From Phocoena phocoena (Eukaryota > Chordata > Mammalia > Artiodactyla > Phocoenidae), in assembly GCF_963924675.1 (NCBI RefSeq), contig NC_089236.1, positions 48,888,500 to 48,952,499 on the forward strand: a DNA stretch of 64,000 nucleotides. The letters are read 5' to 3'. Numbering within the stretch: position 1 is the stretch's first letter; each line of letters opens with the position of its first letter. Of the stretch, positions 22,546-33,490 are shown one piece after another. A program made the translations under genes and the position numbers. The notes under the pieces are model-generated. The model was not told where the DNA came from. It saw only the letters and a program-made list of their open reading frames with translations, and searched no databases.

Positions 22546-22779
22546 GTAGTTAGTGTCTTAGCCTCATTGGACCCCATACCTGAGTATGGCTTCAGTGAAG
22601 TAGGTTGGTTCCTGGAGCACAAATGTGGCTCACAGAGCAGGTGGAAAAGGTTGAACCCAATGGAAAGGGACCTGTATAAACCGGTGGTAGAGGGCCAGAG
22701 GGGGCAAGTGCCATCTCAGAGAGGACAGCCTTCCACAGGTGGTCAGTGCTCAGTCCTTATCTCACTCTTGCTACCAGAA

Positions 22780-23280
22780 GCACTGATTACAGCTTGTTGG
22801 CCCCTCCTTCTTGAGGCACTTTCTTCACTGGGTTTCTTGCTTTCCTCCTACCTCCGGAACCTATTCTTAGCCTTCTTTACTGATACTCCTTTTCTATTCC
22901 ATCTGGAAAGCCCCAGGGATCAGTCTTATCTTCCCTTCCCTTTCTATTTGCGTATCTATACTAATTCCTTCTGAGTACTCGCCCTTTCCTAGGGCTCGAA
23001 TATCACCATATCAGAAAGCCCTGTCTTGACTAACCTATCCTAAATAGTAGCTCCCACCTAGGATTTCCTGTCCCCATACACCCCATGCTATTTTTCTTCA
23101 TAGCATGTATCTCCACTTAACAGTACGTACACGTTTACTTACATACGTATGTATGTGTATATTTGTTTCTATGAAAGCAGAAACTTTCCTTTGTTCACTG
23201 CTATATCTCAGAGGCTGAAACACTGCCTATCACACTGTAAGAGCTAAATAAATATTTCTTGAATGAATAATGAAAGAATG
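22780..23280 (+). mobile_element. LINE-2 fragment(s), sense
   Basis: The left part has 'ccccagggatcagtcttatc', similar to the L2 ORF2 3' region. The right part has 'ttcttcatagcatgtatctc', 'tttgttcactgctatatctc', 'actgcctatcacactgtaag' and 'taaatatttcttgaatgaat', the L2 3' end. The two may be one internally deleted element. Confidence 0.65.
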
Positions 23281-24147
23281 ATGCCAGAGGACCCAAAGCC
23301 CAATTCTGGAGAAAAAGAGGTTGGAACCCCAGAGAAATTGCAATTGATTTCCCACTTTCCTGGTAAAAAGGAACTTGTATTAGACTTAAGATAAATAAAT
23401 CCTTTTTCCTCTTGCAAATCTGAGTTGTGATTCATTTCATAATCACTCATAAATAAAATCAAATAAATAAAATCAGTTGAAATATATTTATATAGTACTG
23501 AGTAGTTTTCAACTTTTTACTTTTTTAGTCCCAACACACTTGATAGACATAAAAAAACATCCATCTGAAATGGTGGCTAGTTCTAAAATAAAGTTGGGTA
23601 GCGTGAGGAAATGGGAATCCCATAGACTCTCTTGATGAGGATATGCAGTTTGAAAAAAGCGTAATGATTTTGAGACAACTTGCTATACTGCTTGAGGATA
23701 CTAGTCTCAGGATGGTAAGATGATTGATACAGGTGAAAATAAAGGCAAACCTCAAAACGCTTCAAAGTATGCAAGAAAAAAGAAAAAGGGTGATGCTATA
23801 AAAATAGATTCTGGTGACACCGAAGGAGAAATTTCATATAATAGATAATCTTTTAAGAAATAATTTTAGGAGGGAAAAAAGACATCAAGAGAAGGTAAAA
23901 GTGGGAATAAAAAAAAGGTTTTATGTGGGTAAAGTAATATACAGCATTTTATTTAATGTTAGCATGACGATGAAAGAATGAAGAAATGCACATATTCATT
24001 TAATAAGCATCTTTTCAGAATCCGCTCAGGCTCAATACTGGTGTCAGTGAGACTGAAGTGACCTCAGCAGGAGTCACTATCTAAATGGGAAGGCAGAAAA
24101 GCCCCAGGACAATGGCCATATAATATTGGGCGACTATGGAGGATATG

Positions 24148-24150
<3 letters not shown>
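23281..24150. other. Non-coding AT-rich stretch
   Basis: Low-complexity aaataaaatc runs near 23450. No gene or repeat family recognised. Confidence 0.45.

Positions 24151-24193
<43 letters not shown>
24151..24193. repeat. (AC)21 microsatellite
   Basis: Uninterrupted dinucleotide run of about 43 bases, long enough to be length-variable between individuals. Confidence 0.98.
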
Positions 24194-24197
<4 letters not shown>

Positions 24198-24878
24198 TCT
24201 GCACACACAGACAGAAGCACCTGTTGTAGCCTTGGGGAGAAATTGGTGTTATACTTACCAACAAAAGCAGAGAACAAGGCGGAGTTAGCCCAACAAAAAT
24301 GGGGGAAGGTTAAGGCACACCTGGGGTGGAGGAAAGTGGTTCACAGTATTCAACCAGGTACAAAGTCACCCAGACCAGAGAAAGCAAATGACTTGGGAGC
24401 AGAAATTCCAGCAGAAGAGCAGCCTCCTGGGTTGGCTGACGCCATTGCTGAATTCCTTCTGAAGGGTTGCCTGCCTGCCCACACCTTCAGCAGTTCTTTT
24501 CAACTGCAATGGGAAAAAGATGGAAACTACCAGTCTCCTAATGTAAGGGGTAAGGGTTAGAAAAAAGACAGAAGGAAGATAGTAGAAACAGATGGATATT
24601 GGTTACAAAATCATGTGACATGTGACTTTAAGGGATGGAGGCTTAGGGAAAATCATGGGATCTGCTTAAATAAGAAAGATGCGGGGAATAATATGGTTCA
24701 AGCAAGAAGGCAAACTAAGGTTTTCCACGTAGAGGGTTTAAAGCTGCAGGAGTACGGGGGATGTTAGACATGGCAGTGGGTGTGGCATCTCCCTTCTCAG
24801 AGTAAGAAATGCAGGAGTGCACAAGGTGGCCCTCTCAGCTCCTAACTCTGGGCTCCATGGCTCCCCCCAGAGCCATTC
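24194..24878. other. Non-coding stretch without recognised features
   Basis: No supportable feature seen. A 105-codon frame at 24243-24560 has no recognisable protein character. Confidence 0.45.
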
Positions 24879-25290
24879 TGTTACCAAACTTGATGTTCAA
24901 AAGCCAATACTTGAGAGAAGAGTGTTGGTTGGAAAGGAAAGTTTGCTTTATTCAGGAGGCTGGCAACCTGGGGAGAAGGTGGACTCATGTCCAATAACCA
25001 CCTCCAAAGATTCTGCCCCACCATGAAAGTTTTTAAAGGGAGAAAGGGGAAGTTAATCACAGTTAATCATTTGGGGAGGGGGTGAGAGTCTTCGTTATTT
25101 TCCACTGTGTGCAGGCTTTCTTCTGATTGTTTGGTGGTGAGGTAGCGGTGTGGTGTTCCAGGAATCTTGTGCTCAGCCTGACTTTACCATCCTCCACCTG
25201 AGGGGCGGGGGCCTTAGTTCCTGCAGAAGAACTCAAAGATATTGTTATATATATATACATATCCTTTGAGGAGGAACCAGGACCCTGCTT
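24879..25290 (-). mobile_element. Solo LTR, antisense, with poly(A) signal
   Basis: The plus strand has 'tttgctttattcaggaggct' followed by 'ggggagaaggtggactcatg'. In the LTR's own direction this places an AATAAA poly(A) signal where a retroviral LTR would have it. The same core recurs at 37460-37535, so the two LTRs belong to related families. Boundaries are approximate and it may extend right toward 25500. No retroviral genes are seen. Confidence 0.6.
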
Positions 25291-25515
25291 TATCACTGTA
25301 CTATTTATTTTTTCTTGATTGCTCCCCCGTGTTTCTGCATTTTCTTCCTTTTCTGATTAGCAACTGTTTGAATTTGCCCTTTGGAACTCAGGGAAGGTCA
25401 AGGGGACTGAATGAAGCCTATTTCCTACAAAGAGAAAACGGGGGACATGGAAAGGATCTGCACCCGGCAGTGCCCCACAGGGTCCTGCTTTGTTTCAATC
25501 CTAAGGACACTGCTT

Positions 25516-25607
25516 GGGAAAGGAAAGGAAAGGAGGAAAGGAGATGAGAGAGGAGGAGAGGAAAGAAGGAAAGGAAAGGAAAAGAAAAAAGAAAAGAAAA
25601 GAAAGGG
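25516..25607. repeat. Polypurine tract (ggaaa-rich)
   Basis: About 92 bases of G and A with a single T. Built of ggaaa, ggaaag and aaaag motifs in partly mirror-symmetric order. Such tracts can form triplex (H-DNA) structures. Confidence 0.95.
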
Positions 25608-26068
25608 CTTCTCTCATGGACACCATACCCTTGCATCTTTGGCAGGTGATGTCATTTTGCATAATGTTTAAATACATATGGGTGTGTATTTGAATGACAG
25701 TGACTAGTGAGATCAGGAATCAGTTAAACCCAGGTAAATCCATCAAAGTGAGTGATAATAATATTGCAAATGGAAAAATGGAGGATGTGAGGATGTGTAT
25801 ATAGCCTAGATACATACTTTAAAAGGGAAGAAGACAAAAAGAATCGGGAAAGCAGAAACAAACAAATGGGAAAAGTACCTAATGGTGGAAGGTGTGTGTG
25901 TGCAGGTGTGTTCCATTCTGAACTTGGAAGTTGCTGTAGAAAAGAGGGCAAGGCCGTCAAGCCTTTTCTGGTGGCAGGTCTCCACCGGACACCTGCTTTA
26001 TGACATCTAGAGTTAAAGGCAGACAGTTAGAAGGAGGTTTGTGTGCCTGCGCCAGGAGAAGGAGGATT
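25608..26068. other. Non-coding stretch without recognised features
   Basis: No supportable feature seen. Confidence 0.45.
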
Positions 26069-26084
26069 AAGAATGATGATTACA

Positions 26085-26283
26085 GGGCTTCCCTGGTGGC
26101 GCAGTGGTAGAGAGTCTGCCTGCCGATGCAGGGGACATGGGTTCGTGCCCTGGTCCGGGAAGATCCCACATGCCGCAGAGCGGCTGGGCCCATGAGCCGT
26201 GGCCGCTGAGCCTGCGTGTCCAGAGCACTCCTCAATGGGAGAGGCCACAACAGTGAGAGGCCCACGTACTGCAAAAAAAAAAA
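26085..26283 (+). mobile_element. CHR-type SINE (short cetacean form) with internal deletion
   Basis: Sense copy with an uninterrupted A-tail. The usual 'gagcctgtgctccgcaac' part is shortened to 'gagcactcctcaat', a small internal deletion. The target duplication aagaatgatgattacag appears at 26069 and again at 26284. Confidence 0.96.
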
Positions 26284-26300
26284 AAGAATGATGATTACAG

Positions 26301-26655
26301 AATTGTTTTATAGTTTAGGTTAATGAGACTCTCCTTCAACATTAGGAGACAATGACAATATGTGGCAGTAGTGGACGAAAGATTATTGAAGGCTTAAGAG
26401 CAACTTATGTAAAAATGTAGTGACTACCCTACTTCTCCACCTTCCTTCTCTGAAATCCATGTCTCCAGGCAACACCTCTTTCCAGAGTCCACACCCATAG
26501 AACCGGCCACACCACAACAACCACCTGGATGTCACACAGCCCCTTGTTCACCAGTCTGGCTCTCTTCCTATGTTTCCAGAAAATACCACCATGATCTAGT
26601 TGTGTTGACCCGAAAGGTCACTCTCCCACCCATTCAATCCACATACCTGGTCAAC
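26301..26655. other. Non-coding stretch without recognised features
   Basis: No supportable feature seen. Confidence 0.45.
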
Positions 26656-26659
26656 ACTC

Positions 26660-26810
26660 AAGTGCCTTTCAACAGTCATTTAATGCTCACACCAACCACA
26701 TATGGCTTACAGTTCTTCTACCCATTTTAAAGATGAGGAAATTGAGGCACAGAAAGGTTCCAGTTACATGCCTAAGTATGGCTAAGTTAATTAGTAATAA
26801 ATGAATCACA
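26660..26810 (-). mobile_element. MIR SINE, antisense
   Basis: Contains 'cagtcatttaatgctcacac', 'ccattttaaagatgaggaaa' and 'ttgaggcacagaaaggttcc', the antisense MIR core. Confidence 0.75.
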
Positions 26811-26849
26811 AAACATGCAAAACAGCTTCCATCGTGCTCAGAGTAAAAG

Positions 26850-27275
26850 GTCTTTTAAATGACCTCCAAGAACTGGCCCTCTAGACGCCCCTGCTTGCTT
26901 GTCTCCTACTGCTTTCACATTCCTGCTCCCTGTTCCAGAGTCTAACCATTTTGCTGGTCTAAGAATTCACACTGAAGCTCCTGACTTGGTGCCTGCTGGC
27001 AACTCATCCTGGAAATATCTCCCTGCTGGGTCCCCAAGCTTGCTCCATCATGGACTCTTTGTGTCACTGTATTAAAGACCCCCACTGAGTTCTCTCTCTG
27101 AGACAGCGGCTCTCACCCAGGGCTCCCTTTTTCCTTCCCAGCTATATTATTCTACAGCACATTCCTCACCACCTAAAATTTCCCCCGAGGCATGACCTTT
27201 GGTAACTGTGTTCACTTTGTGTCTTTGGTACCTAGAACAGTTATTGCCATGAAGTGGACACTTTATATTGAACAA
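26850..27275 (+). mobile_element. LINE-2 fragment, sense
   Basis: The series 'tgacctccaagaactggccc', 'ttcacattcctgctccctgt', 'gtgttcactttgtgtctttg' and 'gtacctagaacagttattgc' follows the L2 3' region, interrupted by diverged sequence. Confidence 0.6.
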
Positions 27276-27494
27276 ATGCGGATTCAGCTAGGCAGATGCC
27301 TCTTGGACCTTATCCTATCTTCTCATTCCCACTGCTCTGCCTTGGGTCAGGTCATCTTCATAGCTTTTCAGGGTTCTTGCCATGACTCTAAATGATCTTA
27401 AATGATCTCCCCACTTCCAGTCTCTGTTCACTTGAATCCATTATTCAATTTTATCTAATTTTATACTGGTGTCACAGTTATCTTCCTATTATAC

Positions 27495-27735
27495 AGATCT
27501 GAAATGTCATTTGCCTCTTCAGAGACATTCAAAAGCCTCCACTGCCTACAGTAAAATCTGCATTTCTTACTTTGGGATTCAAGTGCTCTATCACTTTCCC
27601 TCTAATTCCCTTCACAAAAAATTCCCCCAGTAATATGCTGTGTTCCAGACACACCAAGCTGCTCACTAGTCTTTGCAAATATCATAGATGGTCAGATTTG
27701 TAGCATTCTCTACCTGTTGAAATTCTTCAAGAACC
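27495..27735 (+). mobile_element. LINE-2 fragment, sense
   Basis: Contains 'ttcaaaagcctccactgcct', 'tgggattcaagtgctctatc' and 'cagacacaccaagctgctca', typical of the L2 ORF2 3' region. A second, separate L2 piece in the same orientation as the previous one. Confidence 0.6.
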
Positions 27736-27739
27736 AGTG

Positions 27740-28055
27740 CAAAGTCACCCCCCACCCTCCGCCGTGGCAAAGAAGGATGTTATGGGATAATATTTGAAGA
27801 AAAAGGAAAGAAAAGGGAAAGTAAAAAGAATAAGTCTACTGATCTTAGGGCAAATGAGAACTAACCCATCCATGGAGCCAGGATTGGAAAAAAACATGGA
27901 AAAGGATATAAGAAACAGACTAAGAACATGTTGACTATAAGAGAACTGATACTGAACAAAAGCTGTGTTTGTTGGCTGGCAACTTTTCAGTTTTCCTTTT
28001 ATTATAATAATTACTGATTTATCTACCTTGTTTCAAAAGGTTTAAAGTTTATAAT
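27740..28055. other. Non-coding stretch without recognised features
   Basis: A-rich with purine runs; no supportable feature. Confidence 0.45.
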
Positions 28056-28059
28056 AGTA

Positions 28060-28235
28060 GATGCAGTTTCTTAAGTGGACATATTTCTGGGCCAGCTACT
28101 TGGCTAAGATGCTTTGCATGCATTAACTTATTTAACACTCACAACATTATATGGGAGGTGATGGAACCCTTTTTTTTCAGTAGAGAAAAATGAGGTTTAA
28201 ATTATTTGCTCAACATCACAGCTAGTAAAGGGGAA
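28060..28235 (-). mobile_element. MIR SINE, antisense
   Basis: Contains 'tttgcatgcattaacttatt', 'tatgggaggtgatggaaccc' and 'tgctcaacatcacagctagt', the antisense MIR order. Confidence 0.75.
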
Positions 28236-28677
28236 ATCGGTTTGGGGACCCATGACAATCTGAATGCATGTTTTCTGCTCTTTTTATCACACCACGACAC
28301 CCTTGAAATTTGGAGGCATGTCCTGAGTAGTTCCTTTTTCTGTTTCTACCACAGTTCCTTTTTCTTCTCTTTCTTCTCTGGCAAAGCCATCATGTCCATG
28401 GCTTCCCAGAGTAGCATACTTAAAAGTACAAAACTGTATTATATTGCAAAGGACAGAGCCACAAACCAGACAGCTAGTATCTTATTACCACGACTACACT
28501 GGAATTTCTCCTAAAAGGAGAAACTTCCGTCTTCACTCAGGTTGGCTTCAATTGTCCTCTTTTAGCACAAAGAAATAACAGCTCTTGTGCATTGTATTCA
28601 CAACACCTAAATTCTAAGCAGAAATGCTGAAATGTATATCTAGTAGAATAATTTACATTTAGGGGATAGACTATAGT

Positions 28678-28840
28678 GAGGCTACTAAGTGAATGAGCTC
28701 TGGAGTCAGAGGAGTGCCTGAGTTCAAATCCCAGCTGTGCTATGTACTTGCTATGAGACCAAGGGCAATTTTCTGAATTTCCTTCTAAGCCTCAGTTTCC
28801 CCGTCTACAAACTGGGGACAATAATAGCACTTATCTGAGA
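28678..28840 (+). mobile_element. MIR SINE, sense
   Basis: A good MIR match: 'tgagctctggagtcagagga', 'gagttcaaatcccagctgtg', 'cctcagtttccccgtctaca' and 'gggacaataatagcacttat'. The B box of the tRNA-related head is still readable. Confidence 0.85.
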
Positions 28841-29530
28841 TTCAGACATGTCTGACTATGTTCGTTGAACTGGTGATATTGTCCCAAGGAGTCTTAGGGG
28901 GAAAAAAAAACCCCTCACAATGAAGGAAGGAGTCAGGTGAACAAGATTTAGTCACTGGTTGGAGCGTCCTGAAGATGAATTGATTATAAACTTGGATTCA
29001 TCTTCTGATTCAGTGTCCCTCACAACACCTCTACAACCAGTGGAACCGTGATCGGTGGGAATGGGAGGCAGGTCATATGGAAAATGTACAAGTGTGTTCT
29101 CAAAACACTATGAGGCACTTGGTATTCCACTAACCAAGAGTGGAATTGTGAAAAGGGAAGGATGGCCTTCTCCCAGCAGTGCCACAAGACACTGGGTAGA
29201 TTTATGCCTGAAAGACTCTTTATGCACCAGTGATAAAGGAGTTAGATTAGCAAGCAGATTAAATGCCCATGAGGAGAGCAGCATCTGGTAGGTCTGGGAT
29301 ATCCAATGAGGGGAAAGGAGGCTGGTGCAAAAGGGAAAATATCTTCAGGTAGGAAGCAACTGAGAATAATGAGACACACTTTGGGGGACCCCCCAGGATG
29401 CACCCTCAGGACTTTACAGGGAGCTGGAGATCCTCAAATAGCAAGGATGTGAATGGTAAAGGATTATTGCATTATAGCCGTGGAAACTTAGTCAAAGAAC
29501 TCTGAAACAATTACCATATGCAAGAGACTA
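28841..29530. other. Non-coding stretch without recognised features
   Basis: No supportable feature seen. A 78-codon frame at 29055-29291 is not recognisable. Confidence 0.45.
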
Positions 29531-29534
29531 AGCT

Positions 29535-30225
29535 AGCCCAGGTGGTGGTAGATTACAAAAAAATGACCACAAATTCTTCCCATCCATTTGCGATATGACT
29601 TTGAGCTCCTCCCATCAAAAGTGGAGTTTAGGAGCTTCCCTGGTGGCGCAGTGGTTGTCTGCCTACCGATGCAGGGGACACGGGTTCGTGCCCTAGTCTG
29701 GGAAGATCCCACATGCCGCGGAGCGGCTGGGCCCGTGAGCCATGGCATCTGAGCCTGCGCGTCCGATGCCTGTGCTCCACAACGGGAGAGGCCACAACAA
29801 TGAGAGGCCCGCGTACGGCAAAAAAAAAAAAAGTGGAGTTTAGTTTCTCTGGTCCTTGAGTCTGGAATTGTCCATGTACTTGCTTTGGTCAGTGTCACAT
29901 TAGCAAACGTGATGAAGGGAACAAAAAGTGCTTTCAGTGCAAGTAGCTCTGTTACACTGCTCTCGAGAACCCTACAACCTAGGCTAGCTCAGTTACCTTC
30001 TTCGTCCCTGCCAATAGCCAACAGGCAACCAAAAATGTGAGTGAGGTCATTGGCTTCCAACTGACAACAAAGCATGATTGACTCTAGCTAATAACAAATG
30101 GAACAAAAATGAGCTGTCCCAGCTGGAGTCATTCCAGCTGACCCATTGAATTGTGAGCTAAAAAAGGGTTGTTGTTTTAAACCACTAAATTTGGGGTTGG
30201 TTTATAATCAAGGTCAAGGTTATAC
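29535..30225 (+). mobile_element. MaLR-type LTR, sense, split by a SINE
   Basis: Left part: 'aatgaccacaaattcttccc', 'gcgatatgactttgagct'. Right part: 'tgtacttgctttggtcagtg', 'gctgtcccagctggagtcat', 'ttgttttaaaccactaaatt'. These are landmarks of an MLT1-like LTR. A CHR SINE at 29631-29828 lies within it. No internal retroviral region is seen. Confidence 0.75.
29631..29828 (+). mobile_element. CHR-type SINE (short cetacean form) with small deletion
   Basis: Sense copy that has lost 'gagagtccg' from the usual 'gtggttgagagtccgcctgc' region, leaving 'gtggttgtctgcctac'. The A-tail is uninterrupted. The target duplication aaaagtggagttta occurs at 29617 and 29829. Confidence 0.96.
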
Positions 30226-30232
30226 TGATCGA

Positions 30233-30297
30233 CATCCATAGATCCATCCATGCATCCATCCATTCATCCATTTGTCTATCCATCCATCTACCTATTT
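30233..30297. repeat. Imperfect (ATCC)n tetranucleotide repeat
   Basis: Runs of catc and atcc with several interruptions. Not part of a larger recognised element. Confidence 0.9.
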
Positions 30298-30524
30298 CTT
30301 ATTCACCTTTTTTTTCAAAAGAAACATAAGATTGTTTACAGTAAAGGACTAAATATTCAGTAAAATTAATATAATAGAAATATTAGAAGATAGTGAAAGC
30401 ATATATGCTGGTCATGCGGTGTAATAGGATTTCTGTTGATTAGTATTATATTTAACTCGGAACTTCCTGCAATCTAAAGAAAAAAATTAATATATGTGAG
30501 TAACGTAAAGAAGGTCAACCACAA

Positions 30525-30925
30525 AGTTCAAGTTATATGCTAGCACTTTATGTATGTTTACTAATGTTTACAGCTTTGTGAGCTAGATATTGCTATTCCC
30601 ATTTTTTTTTTTTTTTTTTTGCGGTACATGGGCCTCTCACTGTTGTGGCCTCTCCCGTTGCGGAGCACAGGCCCCGGACGTGCAGGCTCAGCGGCCATGG
30701 CTCACGGGCCCAGCCGCTCCGCGGCATGTGGGATCTTCCCGGACCGGGGCACAAACCCGTGTCCCCTGTATTGGCAGGCGGACTCTCAACCACTGCGCCA
30801 CCAGGGAAGCCCATGCTATTCCCATTTGATGGATAAGGAACTTGAAGACTTGAGATATTTCTCTACTCAGCTAATATGTGGAGAGCTGAGATTTAAACCG
30901 AGGATTATCTGATTCTAAAATCCAT
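30525..30925 (-). mobile_element. MIR SINE, antisense, split by a CHR SINE
   Basis: The left piece has 'atgctagcactttatgtatg' and 'tgagctagatattgctattc'. The right piece has 'gatggataaggaacttgaag' and 'aatatgtggagagctgagat'. Removing the intervening SINE and one target-duplication copy restores a continuous MIR. Confidence 0.8.
30601..30812 (-). mobile_element. CHR-type SINE (short cetacean form), antisense
   Basis: Full short-form copy on the minus strand with a long uninterrupted T-run at the left, its A-tail. The exact 14-base target duplication tgctattcccattt is at 30591 and 30814. The perfect duplication and pure tail point to a young insertion. Confidence 0.97.
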
Positions 30926-31079
30926 GCCCTTTCCAACTCAGGGCAGACAAGAAATTTTCTAACATTTTATATAGGGGACAATGAAGGATACTCTAGATCT
31001 CTTAAATATCTCTCTTCTTCAAATATTAATTACTGTCTTAGTTCAAGATCCCATCATTTCCTACAATATACTGCTGGGC

Positions 31080-31608
31080 TCACCTTATAATCAGTTTCTC
31101 TGAATCCAATCTTACCCCCTCCTACCTATGCTCTACGCTTCTGTAGGAATGACCTTTCTAAACTCAGGTAAGATTGTGTCGAGCTCCTGAATAGTTTTTC
31201 AATGGCTTCCCATTATCTTGAAGACCACAGTCCTCTACCCATGTCTGGAGTCTCATTTCCCACAATACCACTAGGCTTCCTCCATTTTCCAGCCATACTG
31301 ACTCCTTGCCATTCCCCGGTTAGTCACCAGCTCTATTTCTTCATGCTCTGTGGTTCCAATTCCTTTTATTATTTCTCACTCCTCACCTGCCACTCAATTC
31401 TTCCTCGTTAATACTGCTACTTCAAGACAGCTCAAACATCTCTAAGATTCCCAGGCTGAATCTGTGCCTTTTTTAAAACTTGTGCTTTATACCACGTCAT
31501 ACTTTCTTGAGGAAGACAGTGTGCCTTATTCATCAGTTTGTCCCTAGCCCTTAGCCCAGTGTCTGGCACAGAGATTCCTTCAATAAGTATTTGTTGAGAG
31601 AAAGAATA
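31080..31608 (+). mobile_element. LINE-2 3' region, sense
   Basis: Contains 'caatggcttcccattatctt', 'cttgaagaccacagtcctct', 'agccatactgactccttgcc', 'agtgtctggcacagagattc' and 'caataagtatttgttgagag'. This is the full order of the L2 3' region over about 530 bases, the longest uninterrupted L2 piece in the window. Confidence 0.8.
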
Positions 31609-32026
31609 ATTGCCTTCAACAACAGTCTTCCCAACAAATTTTACAGAAGCAGTTCTGTATAGCTGATTTGAAGAATAACCTCAATTCCTCTGTAAACTCT
31701 GGGCCCAATTACATTAAATATGGAAGTGATCATATTGCTTCAACTGTGTAGCCTTTCTAGAACAAATACAAAATGGGTACACTTTAGAAGGAAGGAAGGG
31801 AGGGAGGAAGGAAGCATTCCTGAATGAGAACCTTTTAGCTTTGGGCACTTTGACCTGCCTCTCTTGCACCGGCCACACCACCTTAGCTCCTTCATTGACC
31901 ATCATGCCCCCAAATGATGCAAACCTACCTCTCCCGCTAAGTCCACCCTAGGCTTTCCATGGTCATACTTCCCATTCAGGGTCACTAGTGAAGCATCATA
32001 AGCCACTCCCCCTACTGAGGCACCTC
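31609..32026. other. Non-coding stretch with a short (GAAG)n run
   Basis: A gaagg-rich run lies at about 31788-31815. No gene evidence. Confidence 0.5.
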
Positions 32027-32253
32027 AGAGAATTGTGGGAGAAAACAGAGCATCCTGGGACAGACAGAATTTGGGGAGAGAATGGAGAATTCTGGGGGAG
32101 AAAAGAGAAATGTGGGAGAACATGAAGGATTGTGGGAGAGCACAGAGGAATATGAGTGCCCACAAAGCACTGTGGGAGAAAGAAATGTGGATGAGAACAG
32201 AAAATTATGGTAGAGGGAATTACTGGAAAGAAGATAATGCGGGGAGAGAGAAG
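32027..32253. repeat. Degenerate minisatellite with a 20-base period, block 1
   Basis: About eight to eleven units of the form agaattgtgggagaaaacag stand head to tail. The first seven are 19-20 bases long with substitutions and few indels; later units lose register. Purine-rich on the plus strand. No known satellite family recognised. Confidence 0.85.
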
Positions 32254-32480
32254 TAATTCACAACTGCTCTTCCACCAGCGTTTCCCACAGGGTCCACCCC
32301 TGTCACTTCTGGCCACTGCCCTCACAGTCTGTCTGAGTCAAGCCCTTCCCTCCGAAGCCAAGCCACCTTTACTCCTTCATGACCCTCCCCCTCCTGCCCC
32401 ACAACTCCTGCTGGGGCCACACACAGTGGTTACCCATGGCCATATCCAGGGCTCCATCATAGCTGCTGAGAATTGTACTT
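32254..32480. other. Pyrimidine-rich spacer between minisatellite blocks
   Basis: C/T-rich with short motifs such as ccactgccc, ccctccccc and ccatggccat. It interrupts the purine-rich repeat blocks. No gene evidence. Confidence 0.6.
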
Positions 32481-32634
32481 GAGACCTGGAATTATGGGAG
32501 AAAACAGAGGCTTTGGGGAAAGAGAGAACTGTGGAAGAGAACAGAGACTTGTGGGAGAGAACTGTCAATAAGAACAAAGAATTATGGAAGAAGGAAGGGC
32601 TTTGAGGAGAGACAAGGAATTGTGCTAGATACAA
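32481..32634. repeat. Degenerate minisatellite with a 20-base period, block 2
   Basis: Six to eight units related to block 1, for example agaactgtggaagagaacag and agacttgtgggagagaactg. Same orientation and period as block 1, so the two blocks were once a single array or duplicated together. Confidence 0.85.
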
Positions 32635-33490
32635 ATTAATGGACTTCTGTGCTTCTCATGGTCTGGTAGGAGGCATATCCCCTCAGTTATGCCTACGCCC
32701 CCCTCCGCACTCCCTCTAGACCATGCTCCCTCATGTCCTTAATTCTACTCCCCTCTGGGCGTGGCCACTGCCAGTCATGCCCCGGTGCTTCTTTATGGCC
32801 ACACCCAACTTTCTGAGGCCATGTCTCTTGGCTCCACAGGGCCATGTGTTTTCTGGCGGGACACATTCCTTCTCTCCTGTATATTGTGCTTTTCTTTTCC
32901 AGACCAATCCTCTGTGCTTTGCCTTGATTCTGCCACAACCTCCCAGGCGAAGTTCTTTTTGTTCCTTACAGTATGCTCCCTAACTTTTATTACTCTCCTG
33001 TGGCCAGACTGGGTCCTTTGAATACCCATGCCCCTTGGGCCTCACTCCTTGTGCTCCATTGTAACCATGCCCCCTCCAACCCACCACACCCCTTCCACAA
33101 GGCCATGCCTCTATCCACTGGGTCTTGGCAAATACACTCTGTTCTAACCTCATCTCCTCCCTCACCCACCATTCCTTTCCCTCCAAGGCCACTTTGCTGG
33201 TTGGGCCCTGTGTTAGTCCATGGTCACTCCCCTCCCACCAGAATCACATCCCGTTCACTTGGCCTGGTAGTGCTTCTCTCAATCAGCATGCCCCTTCCCT
33301 AGTCTCTGCCACACTTCTCCAGCCAGGACCATTCCATTCTCTCCCCACCCACCACCTCCCACTTCATCAATGCTATATCCCTGCAATCTGTCCTGGCCAC
33401 ACATATACAGTAGGTGAGCTCTGTCCCAGCTCAAGCCCTACTGTAAAGGGCCATGCCTTGTTTTTCTCCAAAACCCTGTAGGGGGCAGAG
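32635..33490. repeat. Pyrimidine-rich region with recurring ccatgcccc motif
   Basis: Variants of ccatgcccct recur about ten times at irregular spacing (for example near 32776, 33028, 33066, 33103 and 33288). Overlapping long frames on both strands result from the low-complexity composition. It may be a decayed continuation of the same repeat domain as the adjacent minisatellite. Confidence 0.5.

Noticed and set aside
24064..24264. Frame with a run of alternating C and V
   Set aside because: It is a translation of the (AC)n microsatellite.
32027..32634. CRISPR array
   Set aside because: Repeat units of about 20 bases are contiguous and degenerate with no unique spacers, and the host is a mammal.
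33125..33481. 118-codon frame in C-rich DNA
   Set aside because: Low-complexity pyrimidine-rich composition avoids stop codons; the opposite strand is open as well.
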